Assembly (NCBI GenBank): GCA_905250885.1
Contig: CAJNOQ010001647.1
Span: forward strand, 1 to 29,663
Source of the DNA: Didymodactylos carnosus
Taxonomy: Eukaryota > Rotifera > Eurotatoria > Philodinida > Philodinidae
DNA: 29,663 nucleotides
Direction: 5' to 3'
Notes under the pieces: generated by a model
What the model was told of the DNA's origin: nothing
Database searches by the model: none
The model's input: the letters and a program-made list of their open reading frames with translations, nothing else
Program-made: the position numbers and the translations under genes
Shown here: positions 1 through 11,300 of the stretch, one piece after another
How the letters are laid out: the number at the start of each line of letters is the position of its first letter
Position numbering within the stretch: the first letter of the stretch is position 1

Positions 1-4
1 ACTA

Positions 5-164
5 CCACTAATAGTGGCTAAAAGCAGGATTGGTAAAAAATTTGCCACAGATAAGAAAATGTGTGAATTTTACACAGGGTGCCCAAATCCAATTTTTCAA
101 AATCAGGAGTTTTTCTTCAAAAATCAGTTTTTTTACCAATCCTGCTTTTAGCCACTATTAGTGG
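5..164. repeat. Foldback element 1: 36-bp perfect inverted repeat
   Basis: Bases 5-40 are the exact reverse complement of 129-164, separated by an 88-base spacer rich in A and T. Each arm begins with a 13-base odd palindrome (CCACTAATAGTGG), so the arms can also fold on themselves. A shorter direct copy of the inner motif (GTGGCTAAAAGCAG) occurs again at about 174-187. The architecture resembles a MITE-like or foldback element. No coding capacity is seen. Target-site duplications cannot be judged because the left end is at the window edge. Confidence 0.85.
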
Positions 165-950
165 CAGTTATTTGTGGCTAAAAGCAGACAACGGAAAAAG
201 TTCGTAGTAAAAAAACTTTATAAGAAAAGTAAAAGCGGCACGGCATACCGGAGTGAGTATAGTAATTCGATGATTGATGATCGCTAAGACGACGACGTCG
301 GTGGTAAACGGTATTCACTGTTTTTCGTGTCGATCTCGCAAATTCTCAAGATATCTGAACATTTCTTGATCGAAGATTTTTGACGTGATAATGAACGATC
401 ATCAACTGAACTCAATATTAGTTTTCAACGCTTTAGAAACTTAAAATTTAAGCTATTTTAGTGAGAAATACGCTAAATCACAATCTTCATATGAAAAGAG
501 AGATGAGCAAAATGCATCAGCAATCTGTTAGAGTTGACAATATCACTGTTCGTGTTTTCAGAATAAGTGCCGAACAGGATTGTCACTTTTTCCGCTTTTC
601 TTTTTACCAATAAAATCTACTAAGACACAAATTCATCTTCAAAAAGAAGGGTATTACCCTAATAGATTGTTAAGCACGAGGCAAAAGCTTTTCTCCGCTC
701 CTCAGATCGTTATAGATAGCACCTTTGATGCCCAAATCTATGTAAATGTTTAACAGGAAGTGGACATGTTTAGTGTCTAAGCAGATCGGAGATCACGGGC
801 TGATTTCTGAAAATAACGTTAGAGTGAGTATCCTTATATCAGGCTTCATAAACGTCCTACTTTTCTGTAAATCGTCCTATTATGTCCTCCTTTCCGGATT
901 TTCTCCTACTTTTTTAATTTTCTGTGTTTTTAGTAAGTTCACAGGTAAAA
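165..950. other. Stretch without a supportable gene
   Basis: No open frame with family similarity or consistent splice signals was found. One 89-codon frame starting at 746 runs into the left arm of the next foldback element; it is rich in F, S and L and looks like chance. Short repeated words such as TTTTCTCCTACTTTT occur here and again inside the adjacent foldback. Confidence 0.5.
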
Positions 951-1268
951 AGACATTTTTCTCCTACTTTTCACTAATGAACCTTTTTAGTTTTGCGTTT
1001 AAAAACTGCACATGACTCAATGCTAGCTGCTCATGTCAAAACTCGATATAAATTCTTCTCTCCTAACCGTCTAAAAATCATATATAAATCCACTCAGGGT
1101 ACCTTCCACGAACTGGTCTAACTTTGTTTTTAAAAAGATCTATTTTAAACAGTTAGGAGAAAAGAATTTATATCGAGTTTTGACATGGGTAGCCAGCATT
1201 GAGTCATATGCAGTTTTTAAACGCAAAACTAAAAAGGTTCACTTGTGAAAAGTAGGAGAAAAATGTCT
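951..1268. repeat. Foldback element 2: inverted repeat with ~125-bp arms
   Basis: Bases 951-1075 match the reverse complement of 1144-1268 with only a handful of mismatches, leaving a spacer of about 68 bases. The arms contain the word TTTTGCGTTTAAAAACTGCA and its complement, and end in the CTCCTACTTTT motif that also recurs at about 900 and 1660. There is no coding frame. The near-identity of the arms suggests a fairly recent insertion, or arm correction by gene conversion (inference). Confidence 0.88.
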
Positions 1269-2317
1269 TGTCCCATACATAATACCTATTTTCCAGCCAT
1301 TTTCACAAAATTATGTATATTTTTTCTCCATTAATATGAGCCGATGAAGATAAAAAAGCATGCCACCAGATGTAACTTTCAATGCTCTATTCAACCATAT
1401 ATGAATTATTACATTTGGTCAACGGATCAAAACCGAGGAGAAAGCCAGTAGGAGACGGATCTCAAATACAGTGCTTTTCGTAAAGTGCGTGCAAAACCAT
1501 AAAAAAACATAGCACAGAACTCGCTGACGTCTCATTTTAATAAAATTTTCCTCCGGACAGCATAGTCGGTGCTGTGACGGAGCTTCTCTTAAAAGCTAAA
1601 AGCTACTTTACCTACTTTTTGATATAAATTCTACCATAACAGGCTTCAAAATCCTACTCCTGCTCCTACTTTTTGATTTTTGCTATTACGAAGCCTGTTA
1701 TATATACTATATATACTAGCACATTTAAGCGACTGATGTTCTAGTGACAGAATCTTAGCTTAAATGTAGTTTGATATATTTTATATTATGACGTTGCGTG
1801 AAAAAAGTGCGCTTCTCATCCCAAAATTCAATTTATTATCTAAAACGTCTTTTATGAGTTTTAAAGTTTAGTGCTTAGTACAAATTAAGATAAATTAGCT
1901 ACTGGACAATACTAATAACGACATTCTAAGAACATTTGATAAAACAGAATTTCAATTTGATTCGAATGAAAATCGTACGGAATCGTTCAACTATCACTTT
2001 GAGTAGTGTTTTGCTAGTAATAAGATCATTTTTCAATAAACGTTGGTTGTTTTATAATTGTAACATTTGAATACTGTATGAATTACCAACAGCGCTAGTA
2101 CAGGAGTCGAGGCACTAGTACTTTATTCTTTTTAATCTATGTGTGTTTATTTTTAGTTTCAGCTTAAATTGCGAGGGTTTAGTGCAGTGAATCTGTTTTG
2201 TAATTCACACTATACTTTCTTCATGTTAATTTTAAGGGATTCTGTTGGATTTCAAAATAAGCCAAACCAAAACGTTATCTATCAGGTTTTGTAGAGCGTG
2301 CAATGACGAATTTAATG
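1269..2317. other. Stretch without a gene; small inverted repeat 1636-1701
   Basis: No coding region could be supported. A 12-base inverted repeat (ATAACAGGCTTC at 1636-1647 and its complement at 1690-1701) flanks further copies of the CCTACTTTTTGAT word, followed by an alternating TA run at about 1699-1718. This may be a decayed relative of foldback element 2. Confidence 0.45.
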
Positions 2318-3098
2318 CACTGACGAGAAAAGGGCCCCAAGTTGCAAATCACTTTTGGATGAAACTAAGTAGACTATATATAATTGATGATGCTGATTCC
2401 AAATATGAACATCGAAGTTGCCATTAGACTTTTGTTGACCAGTTTTCTGAAAACTGTATCTTTAGAAAACCAGAGACCAAATACAGAAAATTTTTCTGAT
2501 CAGTCATTTTGTAGAGAACGCAAAACTGTCTATGTTCCATAAGTTTTCGTTTTTCAAGATAACATTGAATGATACTATGATTTTTGCAAAGTATCCCACT
2601 GCAACATTTTTTCATCGAAACCAACGTAGCCGCTCTTTTTGGGAAATTTTCCTACGCTGTTGACTTTTGTTTTGAGAAACTAAAAGTTACTGAACATAGT
2701 CAACTTTATGTCCTCGAAACAATGGCCGATTCAGAAAAATTTTCTGGATTTGGTCCCTGGTTTTCTGAAGAGCTGGTTTTCTGAAAAATAGCCAACAAAA
2801 GCCTAAGGACAGCTTCGATATTCTTACTTGGAATGTGAATAATGTATCTGCAAAAAGCTGTGATCGATCAAAAATAGGTCATTTTTTTTACCAAAGTAAA
2901 ATAAAACTAGTCTAACTCAGCAACAAGCCACCGGTGGCAGCTAAAAATATCATATTTATGATCAGTGGACTTAGCTCTACCAGACCCCATGTATTTCTCC
3001 AAAATCCCACCGGGACAATTCAGGATATTCCCTCGTTATTTTCATCAAAAAAATGATTTGCAACTTGGGTCCCTTCCCTCGTGAGATCAGAGGATCAC
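2318..3098. repeat. Foldback element 3: long, diverged inverted repeat
   Basis: Three blocks pair in nested order. 2327-2358 pairs with about 3049-3085 around the shared word CCCAAGTTGCAAATCA. 2397-2440 pairs with about 2796-2840. 2455-2560 pairs with about 2660-2790 and includes GAAAACCAG...GACCAAAT and its complement. The right side carries an unpaired stretch of roughly 200 bases (2850-3045), so the element is either interrupted or composite. Short open frames at 2245-2784 on both strands fall within the arms and are products of the repeat, not genes. Confidence 0.75.
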
Positions 3099-3955
3099 GA
3101 TCGTTCGTTATCTTTTTACTATATGCTTTAAGAAGAAGAAGTGGTGTATGATGAGGAAGGACCGTAGAACTTTCTCGTGCTTATAATTTTGTAGAGTAAT
3201 AAACGCTCTATACACCTATTATTTATCGGACGTTTGGGGTCAGTTTTTGGAGCAGACAATAGGTCATTTATGAAAAACTATTTAATTATAATTATAAATT
3301 AATTAAGTTTAGAAATGGATTGATTACGCAAAAAATCGATCATATTTATTCTACACGTAAATACTAAAATGATCTGAAAAAACTGAACAGCATGGAAAAT
3401 CAGGTTCTAATCAGAAACTGCGAGTGTGAGCTCTATCTACCATATTAATTTCTTAGTCTAAAACTGTATGCCACTAGTGGAAATTTTTTTTAATGAAAGA
3501 AGTATCTTAAAAAAGATACTTGCATAAATGAATCTCGACCATGTGTGCTCAATTTTAGTCACTAACAAATTCTAATGCCATATTTGAAATCAGCGAATAA
3601 AACTGAATCGAATAGGAGGCCATATGTGCGTTAAAAATATAAGTTATTTTATAACATCTTAGATACGTCAACGATGACTCTTAACGAGCGTATCTTTAGA
3701 AAGACAAATGTCTATTAATCGAGTTGAGTCTAGTTTTGTAGATTATTGAATTCTGAGCAAAACATTTGGATTTCGCTTCTCGCAAAAAGAAGTTTTAGAA
3801 ACATTTTAATGTAGACTAGACATATAGAGATGCTTGTCGAAAGTTACGTTCTTTTCCGAAATGTTGCGTTCCTATATTGTAACAAAAATAAGCTGTTGTA
3901 TTGTAAAAAAATTGACAAAAAAATGATTTCAACTTGAAACAGAAAAACTATAGCA
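3099..3955. other. Stretch without a supportable gene
   Basis: AT-rich sequence without open frames of note. It could hold upstream exons or a promoter of the small candidate gene that follows, but no exon could be identified. Confidence 0.45.
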
Positions 3956-4284
3956 ATGATGTCCAGTGAACATGCTTTCAGATTAAGGTACGTATAATTT
4001 ATTTTAATACATTTTTCACCTTATTTTTTCTGTTGTATTTAGACGACTCAAAAATTATGCACAAAATCTTCCTATGTACTATCTTAAAATTTGTATTTGT
4101 ATATTTAGCTATTCTTTATATGTAATTGATATATTCTCAACTCGGTTTTAGTAATCAAGGTGATAACTACAGACATACAATCGCTTCTACTAATAATAAT
4201 GAAGTGTCAGCAACAATTAATACATTCAGTAAGAGTAAAACAGCCTTAAATAGCTCTCTCTTTAGCCCTTTTTCAAACAGTTAG
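3956..4284 (+). CDS. Possible small two-exon gene (54 aa), unknown
   Basis: Exon 1 runs from ATG 3956 to 3987 and ends in a good donor (TTAAG|GTACGTAT). Exon 2 runs from 4152, after CGGTTTTAG, to a TAG stop at 4282-4284. The join keeps frame and gives 54 residues ending in a Ser/Thr/Asn-rich tail (for example SSLFSPFSNS). An AATAAA lies about 130 bases downstream at 4415. Seen: frame, splice signals and poly(A) signal agree. Not seen: any known domain. A second acceptor at about 4043 also leaves an open frame, so the internal structure is uncertain. It may be the 3' end of a longer gene, a short secreted or regulatory peptide, or chance. Confidence 0.35.
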
Positions 4285-4414
4285 TTGTAAATTATAAATG
4301 TTGAACAACCTCATTTTTAATGTCAGAATAACCTTCTTTTCTCCAATTTGTCTTTGAAATGAACAAAATTTATTCATATTTTTACATTCTTTTCGACAAA
4401 AGGTCTTCCTTCTA

Positions 4415-4420
4415 AATAAA
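4415..4420 (+). promoter_or_regulatory. Candidate poly(A) signal AATAAA
   Basis: AATAAA lies about 130 bases after the stop of the small candidate gene ending at 4284. Chance occurrence is common in sequence this AT-rich. Confidence 0.3.
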
Positions 4421-4901
4421 CTACTTCGAATGAAATCTCAATTAGAATTCAACACTACAATGATTTTCTTCAATGATATTCAATCTAATAGTGTAACTAG
4501 TTTTGTCTTTGTCACTTTTTACTATTCTTTTATTTTGTATGTGTCTGTAAATACTTGTTAAAACAAAATGAGAATTCATTTGAGATTTGTTAAGTGTTAA
4601 ATTATGTGTTATATTTAATAACGATTTTTTTTCTCCAACAAAAATGTCATAGAAATGCATTGTCGAGTAAAATGAATGCGTTTCTTCTGTAAGACAAAGA
4701 CATTACTATCATAAAAATCGATATTCTCTTCTTTTATTGATAGGATGAGTTGTTATATCAACTCGTTCTGTGCCAATGAACATCACAGATTTATTGATGA
4801 TAATTAATATATTGTCTTTTACTCAATTTATGTCCTTTCACCACATTCTGCAAACTTTTCTTCTAGCTGTTATTATAGAAGGAAGTAAAAGAAAATATTA
4901 G
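4421..4901. other. Gap between convergent transcripts
   Basis: Probably 3' untranslated sequence of homeobox copy B. On the minus strand AATAAA occurs at about 4733-4738 and again close to the stop at about 4792. Open frames here are short and without similarity. Confidence 0.4.
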
Positions 4902-6443
4902 CTATACGTTGTTGTTGTTATTATAGTGATGCATCATCACGGAAGAAAAATTGTCCATACGCATATTTTTGTTATACCAATGCTCGTCAACTGTCAAATT
5001 TGGATTGTCCTAAAAGAAAAATAACAATAACATATTTTAAGGTTACCTAACTCATAAAAGTTAACGGGAAAGAGTTAAAAGATGATATCTACTTACATGA
5101 CGTAGATGAGGATCAGATATAACGACACCAGGTGTTACAAATGGTACATATGATGTGCCAGTTAACTGTGATGATCGTCCATTGCTCATATTGAATACAT
5201 CATTAAAAGAATTTGTAAAATTTTTCATTGAATTTGATGATAGTTCTCGTGTAAATGGTGTATGCGCTTGCTTTTCTTGCTTACGATGTTTAGCACGACG
5301 ATTTTGAAACCAAACCTAAAATGTAATGTCATCATTCGAATAAGACAAAAGAAGTATATGTATTGCGTTTGATTACGCTCATTAGAGCAAAAGAAAACGA
5401 AATCAGTGTCAACACTTTAGATGACATGTGGAAATACTTAAGAATACATTTTTATTATAGACCTCCTGTTAGGCTGAAATGACACCCATAACATACTCCC
5501 ATATGTTCAATTTTTTTCTTTTTTTCTCTTTCTTGCTACTAGTCCGTTGTTTTTTTTGGAAATGACGAACAAGAGTGTATTGAACAGAATGGATAGAGAC
5601 CATTTGTTCATTTATAAACTCCTTGTGATAAAAAAAAATATAGCGGCACTTTTTATTAGGAGTGAGAATTCATGTTAGAGAATGTAACAAGAAAAAAAAG
5701 ACGAGTGGAAGAATAATGATTGATGTCATGTTCATGTTTCATTTCTAAAGTGTGAACAAAATCTGTTAGAATATTACACACACGATGTTTCCATGTTTTA
5801 GACGGTTAAATGATTTTCTTAATTGATTAGTTATGAATACTGTAAAGAACATGAGATAGACGCGTGCCAAACCGGGCGTAAAATCGGAAATCAGATTACA
5901 TATATCGCCAAATGTTCCGTTTTGGGATTACTATTGAGTTCTCAAGAGAATTTATAAAGCAAGTTTAAACTCTCAATTATAGTTCTGGTTGTAAAAATTG
6001 GTTAACTAATAGACAGAATATAATGAGATTTCTTTACCTCAACTTTTAAATATTTCATATTTCCTAAAAGATAATGGCGAAATTAGAGCATATCTCTTGC
6101 AGATTTATATTCGAATAAATTGGATATTTTTCTGTTAACATACATGAGAAGTAGTGAATTTTCTAACATTAGAAACTAACCTGAATCCTGGCTTCATTCA
6201 ATTTTGTCACTCTGGCCAATTCTTCTCGACAATAGATATCAGGATAATGACTTTTAGCAAATGCTGCTTCTAATTCAATTAATTGTTCTTGTGAAAATGT
6301 TGTTCGATGTCGTCGACGTGCTGCTGACGTTGGAAATTGTAATCGTCCAGTACAGACATTTGGATGTTGAGATTCACAATGCATGGAGTTTTGAACGAGA
6401 TTAATTGTTGGTTGTTTAGGTTTTTTAAATGCACCATTGTTTA
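4902..6443 (-). CDS. Paired-like (Prop1-type) homeobox gene, copy B
   Basis: Three exons are visible: 6443-6181, 5315-5097 and 5009-4902 (TAG stop). Counting from the first in-frame ATG (6384) they encode 176 aa with a complete homeodomain at residues 23-82, beginning [13 protein letters not shown] and carrying W48, F49, Q50, N51 and R53. The intron between homeodomain residues 46 and 47 is a classic position in paired-class genes. The predicted product is a nuclear DNA-binding transcription factor. Compared with copy A just upstream, the homeodomain differs at three of 60 positions (9 T/S, 14 A/I, 56 Y/H). A GAFKK motif before it and a DEHWYNKN motif in the last exon are also shared; the rest diverged. 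The 6443 exon opens in phase 1 after a TTTAAG acceptor, so an upstream exon is expected, but none was found between 6444 and 8312. Either translation starts at 6384 or a distant first exon is used. Confidence 0.88.
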
Positions 6444-8312
6444 CTTAAATAAAAAAAAAGTTGCAACTTATACGTTGAGTTTAAATCTAATTTATTTCCA
6501 GAAACTAATGTTCTACTGCTCACGCAGACTAAAACGTGGAATACGAGCAGTTTGTTTTGCTTACTCTTGCATAAAGACGTGTTATAATTGTCTAACATGA
6601 ATACAAGATTTGCCCTGTTATTTCTTTCAAAGTTAAAAGCGTGGATTATAAATATAAACAAGAAATAATATAGTCATAGCTGTTAAATTCACATTATATC
6701 GGATAGTTTCGTTATTCGTCTAAATCAGCAGGAAGAATAGTTGAATGGTTTAGATTAGCATAAATAAAGAAAGAGAGAGAGAGACAGAGAGAGAGAGAGA
6801 GTGCAGAAAAATAAATGGAAACGAACAAAAGAAAGAAAAAAAAATGATACTCACTCTATATTTCGCTCTTCAACTTAGACAAACGATAGATAAAAGAAAA
6901 TGGAAACGGAAAATGTTTTCACGACCAATGATAAATTAAGTGAAATGTTAGAGCGGAAAGTTTGATGTTTGATTATTGTTCGTATAGAAGATCATAATTG
7001 CAATTAACATCGATTGTTTTCTAAAAGAATTCACTTCATGTGATCTGTAAAAGCATAAGATAAACTGCAAGATTTCTTGGAGAGCACATTATCCCTCAAA
7101 AAAACCTACAATAAGTTAAAGCATGAGTGTGATACAATGCAGATGAATTGAACAAATTGCTTAGCAATTTTATAAGTGTTCAACTTGAATGATTATAAAT
7201 ACGTGCGAGATCGTGCTAGAATAGAAAACTAAGACAACTAACAGCTTAATGGTCGATGAATGATAATTTTAGAGAATTGACATTATTTAAAGATATTGCA
7301 CACTAGTTTTGTTTTAAGTCATAATTTTCGGAGAGAAGAGTAAAAACTCTCATATTATATGATATTCAAATCTTCATCCGTAGTACGTGGAATTGTAAAA
7401 TTATATGTCTGAAGTAAAACTCTACATACCTGAGACACTCTATGTTACTTGTTAAATACTTGCTGGTCTTGTCCCAGATATTCTCAACAGTATATGACTA
7501 TCTTCGTTGAAAAATAATCTTTTTTTCTACTTTTTATCTCAGCTTCTACGCCTTCATCGTTGAACAAAAAAATATATTCGTTGGTTTTTTTTATTCTATT
7601 TTTTATCTTATGAAGTGGTCAAAATTGAATTTGGACAATTTGATTACTATGACATGTGTAAAGTAAAAAAAAAAAAAAATAGACGAGAAAACAGTTGAAT
7701 GTATCGAAAAATACGATCGAAAACGTTACCTTTACAAGAAAGATTTTTGTTCGTATATAATCGAAATTATTTTATCATAATTTTGTACAAAACAAAAAGA
7801 AAATTGAACGTTAATTTTGTTCAATATAATAATCATTTTAATATTTAACATTATACTTAAAACAAATATTGGTCTTTTATTGATTTTTGTTTTATCTAAT
7901 TGCTTTGATGATATTCATCAAAAAGAGAACAAAATGCATTATTTGGTTTGAGGTGTCTGTATGAAAAACTGAATATTAAATTATCGAGAGGATAAATGAA
8001 ATTATTGCATAAAATTTTTGAGAGAAAAAGATGACGGAAAAAAACTGAGAAAAATAAGTTAATCAAGTGGGAGATATTTCACTGCTCTTCGCCTTCCTTT
8101 TTGAGTATATATTTTATTCTTTTTTTGTTAATTTATTTATTTTTTTGTACGAAAAACATATAATATCAACATTCACTGTATGTATAGAAAAATTTTGAAC
8201 AATTGAGAACAAAGTATGCGTTTATAGTTAGTTATTAAGGTCCTGCTGATATCCTTTGCGCACACTGTTCATTTTTCTCTGCTTATAAATTACATTGGGC
8301 AAATTATTCTTT
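6444..8312. other. Spacer between homeobox copies B and A
   Basis: Contains a GA microsatellite at 6771-6802 and several A or T runs. On the minus strand two good donor-like sites occur (AGA|GTGAGT at 6854 and TCTCAG|GTATGT at 7429). In the frame required by copy B, stops lie immediately upstream of both, so they could only close untranslated exons. No counterpart of copy A exon 1 is seen. Confidence 0.5.
6771..6802. repeat. GA microsatellite
   Basis: A run of GA dinucleotides with one interruption (GACAGA). Similar short GA or TC tracts lie near 9985 and 14710. Confidence 0.9.
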
Positions 8313-11300
8313 CTATGCTGGATAATGTAACATAGAATTTGATAAACCATGATCAACACGAAAAGAGGATAAACTTTTATTATACCAGTCATCTTGAAAT
8401 GGAAGATTATCCTATAGAAGAAAATAATATTGTAACTTATAGACCATGAGAAATTTTATGAATATAATTTTTACCTGTCTAATACCCATATTACTCAAAT
8501 TACTAGCTGTAATAGGAGAAAGTTGTGGCATTGATGAATAAGCACTTGATGCCATTGAAATTGAACTCATCGGTGGATAACGGCTCATTGAATTAATAGG
8601 ATTTGGTAAACTACTACCATATTGATAGGGGCGACCAGCTGAGTTTTGATAGAAATTACGCATCATTGCATTACATGGTGATAAAACAGGTGATAATGCT
8701 TTTTGTAATTGTTTCTCTTGTTTTCGATACTTAGCACGACGATTTTGAAACCAGACCTATTAATAAGAGAAAAAAAGAGTCATGCATCCCATATTGAATG
8801 ATTAATCGTGATCAATAAGGAATTTTATATAGAAACTCGCAATTAGTCGTCAAAAATTATGATTAAATCGTTCTTTTTTATACCGTTGTATTTTGCAACT
8901 TGCGGTGGTATTTAATTGGCACTCGAAAAAAATTATAAATTATTTTTCTTCTACCTTGTAACCTATATCAGTCGCTTGAAACTACTGGTACGCTCTTATA
9001 GTCGCCGATTATTGGACAACTTAAAAGATAAAACCAAATCAATCGCATCGAAATTTACACTACTAGCCCCTATCTAGAGTTATCTGATATACTCTGACAG
9101 CTTTTGTTAATGTGAAATGGATCGTAATTCACTATTCCTGCCTACATGAAAGAAATTATTGAAATAAACGATTCTAATGATATAGAATACAAGAAGACTA
9201 GATATAAGCTAGGTGATTCAAATTTTATTGTATAAAACAGACATATGATTTGATTCTACCTGTTGATTCTACGGATGTTTTAAAAAAGATGACTGGAAAT
9301 TTGTTTATATCGTCTATAGTTTTCCTAGTGACGTGTGATGAACCAATGACAGAGAGCCTATTCCGAACAAATAAGAAATATTTATGTATTTCAAAGAAAA
9401 GTAGTGCTGCCGTTCGAGTTTTGTATTCCATTAACAGTTATTTGCACTCATTTCTATTTTAAATTGCGTAAGTCAACGAAAGTAAAACTGTGGAAGATTA
9501 GGAATATTATATACAGATGAGATTTAATTTGAGCTGTGATACTGTTATATCAATAATAAGAAACTAAGTAGAAAGTTTATAAGAACTTCTTGTTTTTGTG
9601 GTATACAATATATTGTTTTTCTTTACTATAAAGATAAATAAATAATTCCAGAAACAGTTCATTAATACATTACGACTAACACATTTAAATATTTTTTTCT
9701 TAATTTAGAACATTTTTAATCAGTAATTCTCTTGTCATCTTGATAACTGGTAGATTCTCCAGCTAACGGAAAGATTTTTTTGAGCGTATGTATTCATTAG
9801 CTATGCACGAAATATTGAATGAGGAAACGAGGCCGAACTAAAGTAGTAGTAAAATGAATAAATTTTCTTTTTCATCTTATTGAGAGAGAGCAAAAAATAT
9901 CAATGTTTTTTCTTCTTCTTCTACTGTTTCATTCCATCACACAGAAAACATTAAATAGAAAACGAGTTTCTTGTTTTTTGTCTTTTTTTCTCTCTCTCTC
10001 TTAGTCTCTAGTGTATTTGACGCGAGAAATAAAGAAACCTCCATCATCATCTTCTAACAAACTTCGGTTGAACGCACATACTCATTAGAAACTATTCTTA
10101 TATACCAACAAGAAAAAAAATGATGGACTTATAATTGAATTAATAATTTTTTCACAAGAAATGTTTTCCATCTATATTTATGATGACGAGTATAGAGTAC
10201 TATATGTCTCCGTTTTCTTTCTACATTTGACGTAGATATATACACATTGCTACAAGCTATATCATCAATATTCGCTTCACGAAAGCAAATATGAAGATTG
10301 ACAAAACATTTCCTCTTATCTATCAAAATTTACAATACATGTCTAAAACTAAAAACTAGTTGCACATACGCTTTTTATGAAAGCTAAAAAAAATCTTATT
10401 CAGAATGTAGGGTTGTTTGTTATAGTTCAAAAACATTTGTTTATTAGAACTGAAAATAAAGATGCACTAGACCGATCATTCCAAGAAAACTTGTATGGAG
10501 AATATATTCTATGAATAGTTAGACTTAGATAGCTAACGATTAGTTCCGCTGCGAAAGTTTGACTTTTTTCTCAGATAGATCGAAACATATGTCGTTTAAC
10601 GTGTTTGAAAGAATTGCAGTTGATATGTATCATTCCAGAAAAAATTATGGTCAAACTTCTATCTCTCGTTCTACCTACCCGATTTCAATAAAAAATTTTA
10701 TGTCACTCTACCCTAGTTACACTGCTAAAAGTACGGTTCTATCTCTCATCCGTCCCGGGATATTTCTAAAACTGCACATTTTTCATGATATTTTGTGTGG
10801 CATACCTCTGGTGACCGCAACCAAATCCTTCCTGTATATATTTTTTTAACTCTTTTTTAAACTATTTTTGTGATTGGGTAGAGAATTGTTTAGGTTACAC
10901 AACTATATAATTTATTTGTAAAGATAACTTTGCCTACCGTGCGAAAAAGCCCGCAGATGAGAAAAAAGCTAAAAAATAGTAACATCATATTTCGCGCAAT
11001 ATTTTTGCCAGATAAACTTCATTAAAATTCATCGAAGCCTGAAAAGTAAAGTATACTCAGTTTAAAACGTAATTTTGCAGCTAAAAAGTAACGTCACGCT
11101 TCAGTCTTGTTCCAACTGCAAAAACTGATTCCAATCGTCCTAGAGAAAAGTTTCTTTTGTAGTCCTATGCATCTAGTCGGGCTCTACATTTTGAGGGAAG
11201 AAAAGCATATTTTTGATAGAAAACTGCCAAAACCAAATCAAATCCAGCTTTTCTATACACCAATCGAAAGCTCTCGTTGAGCAGAAACTAGCCGTGCACT

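Noticed and set aside
2245..2784. Three 60-66-codon frames on both strands
   Set aside because: They lie in inverted arms of foldback element 3 and have no protein-like similarity.
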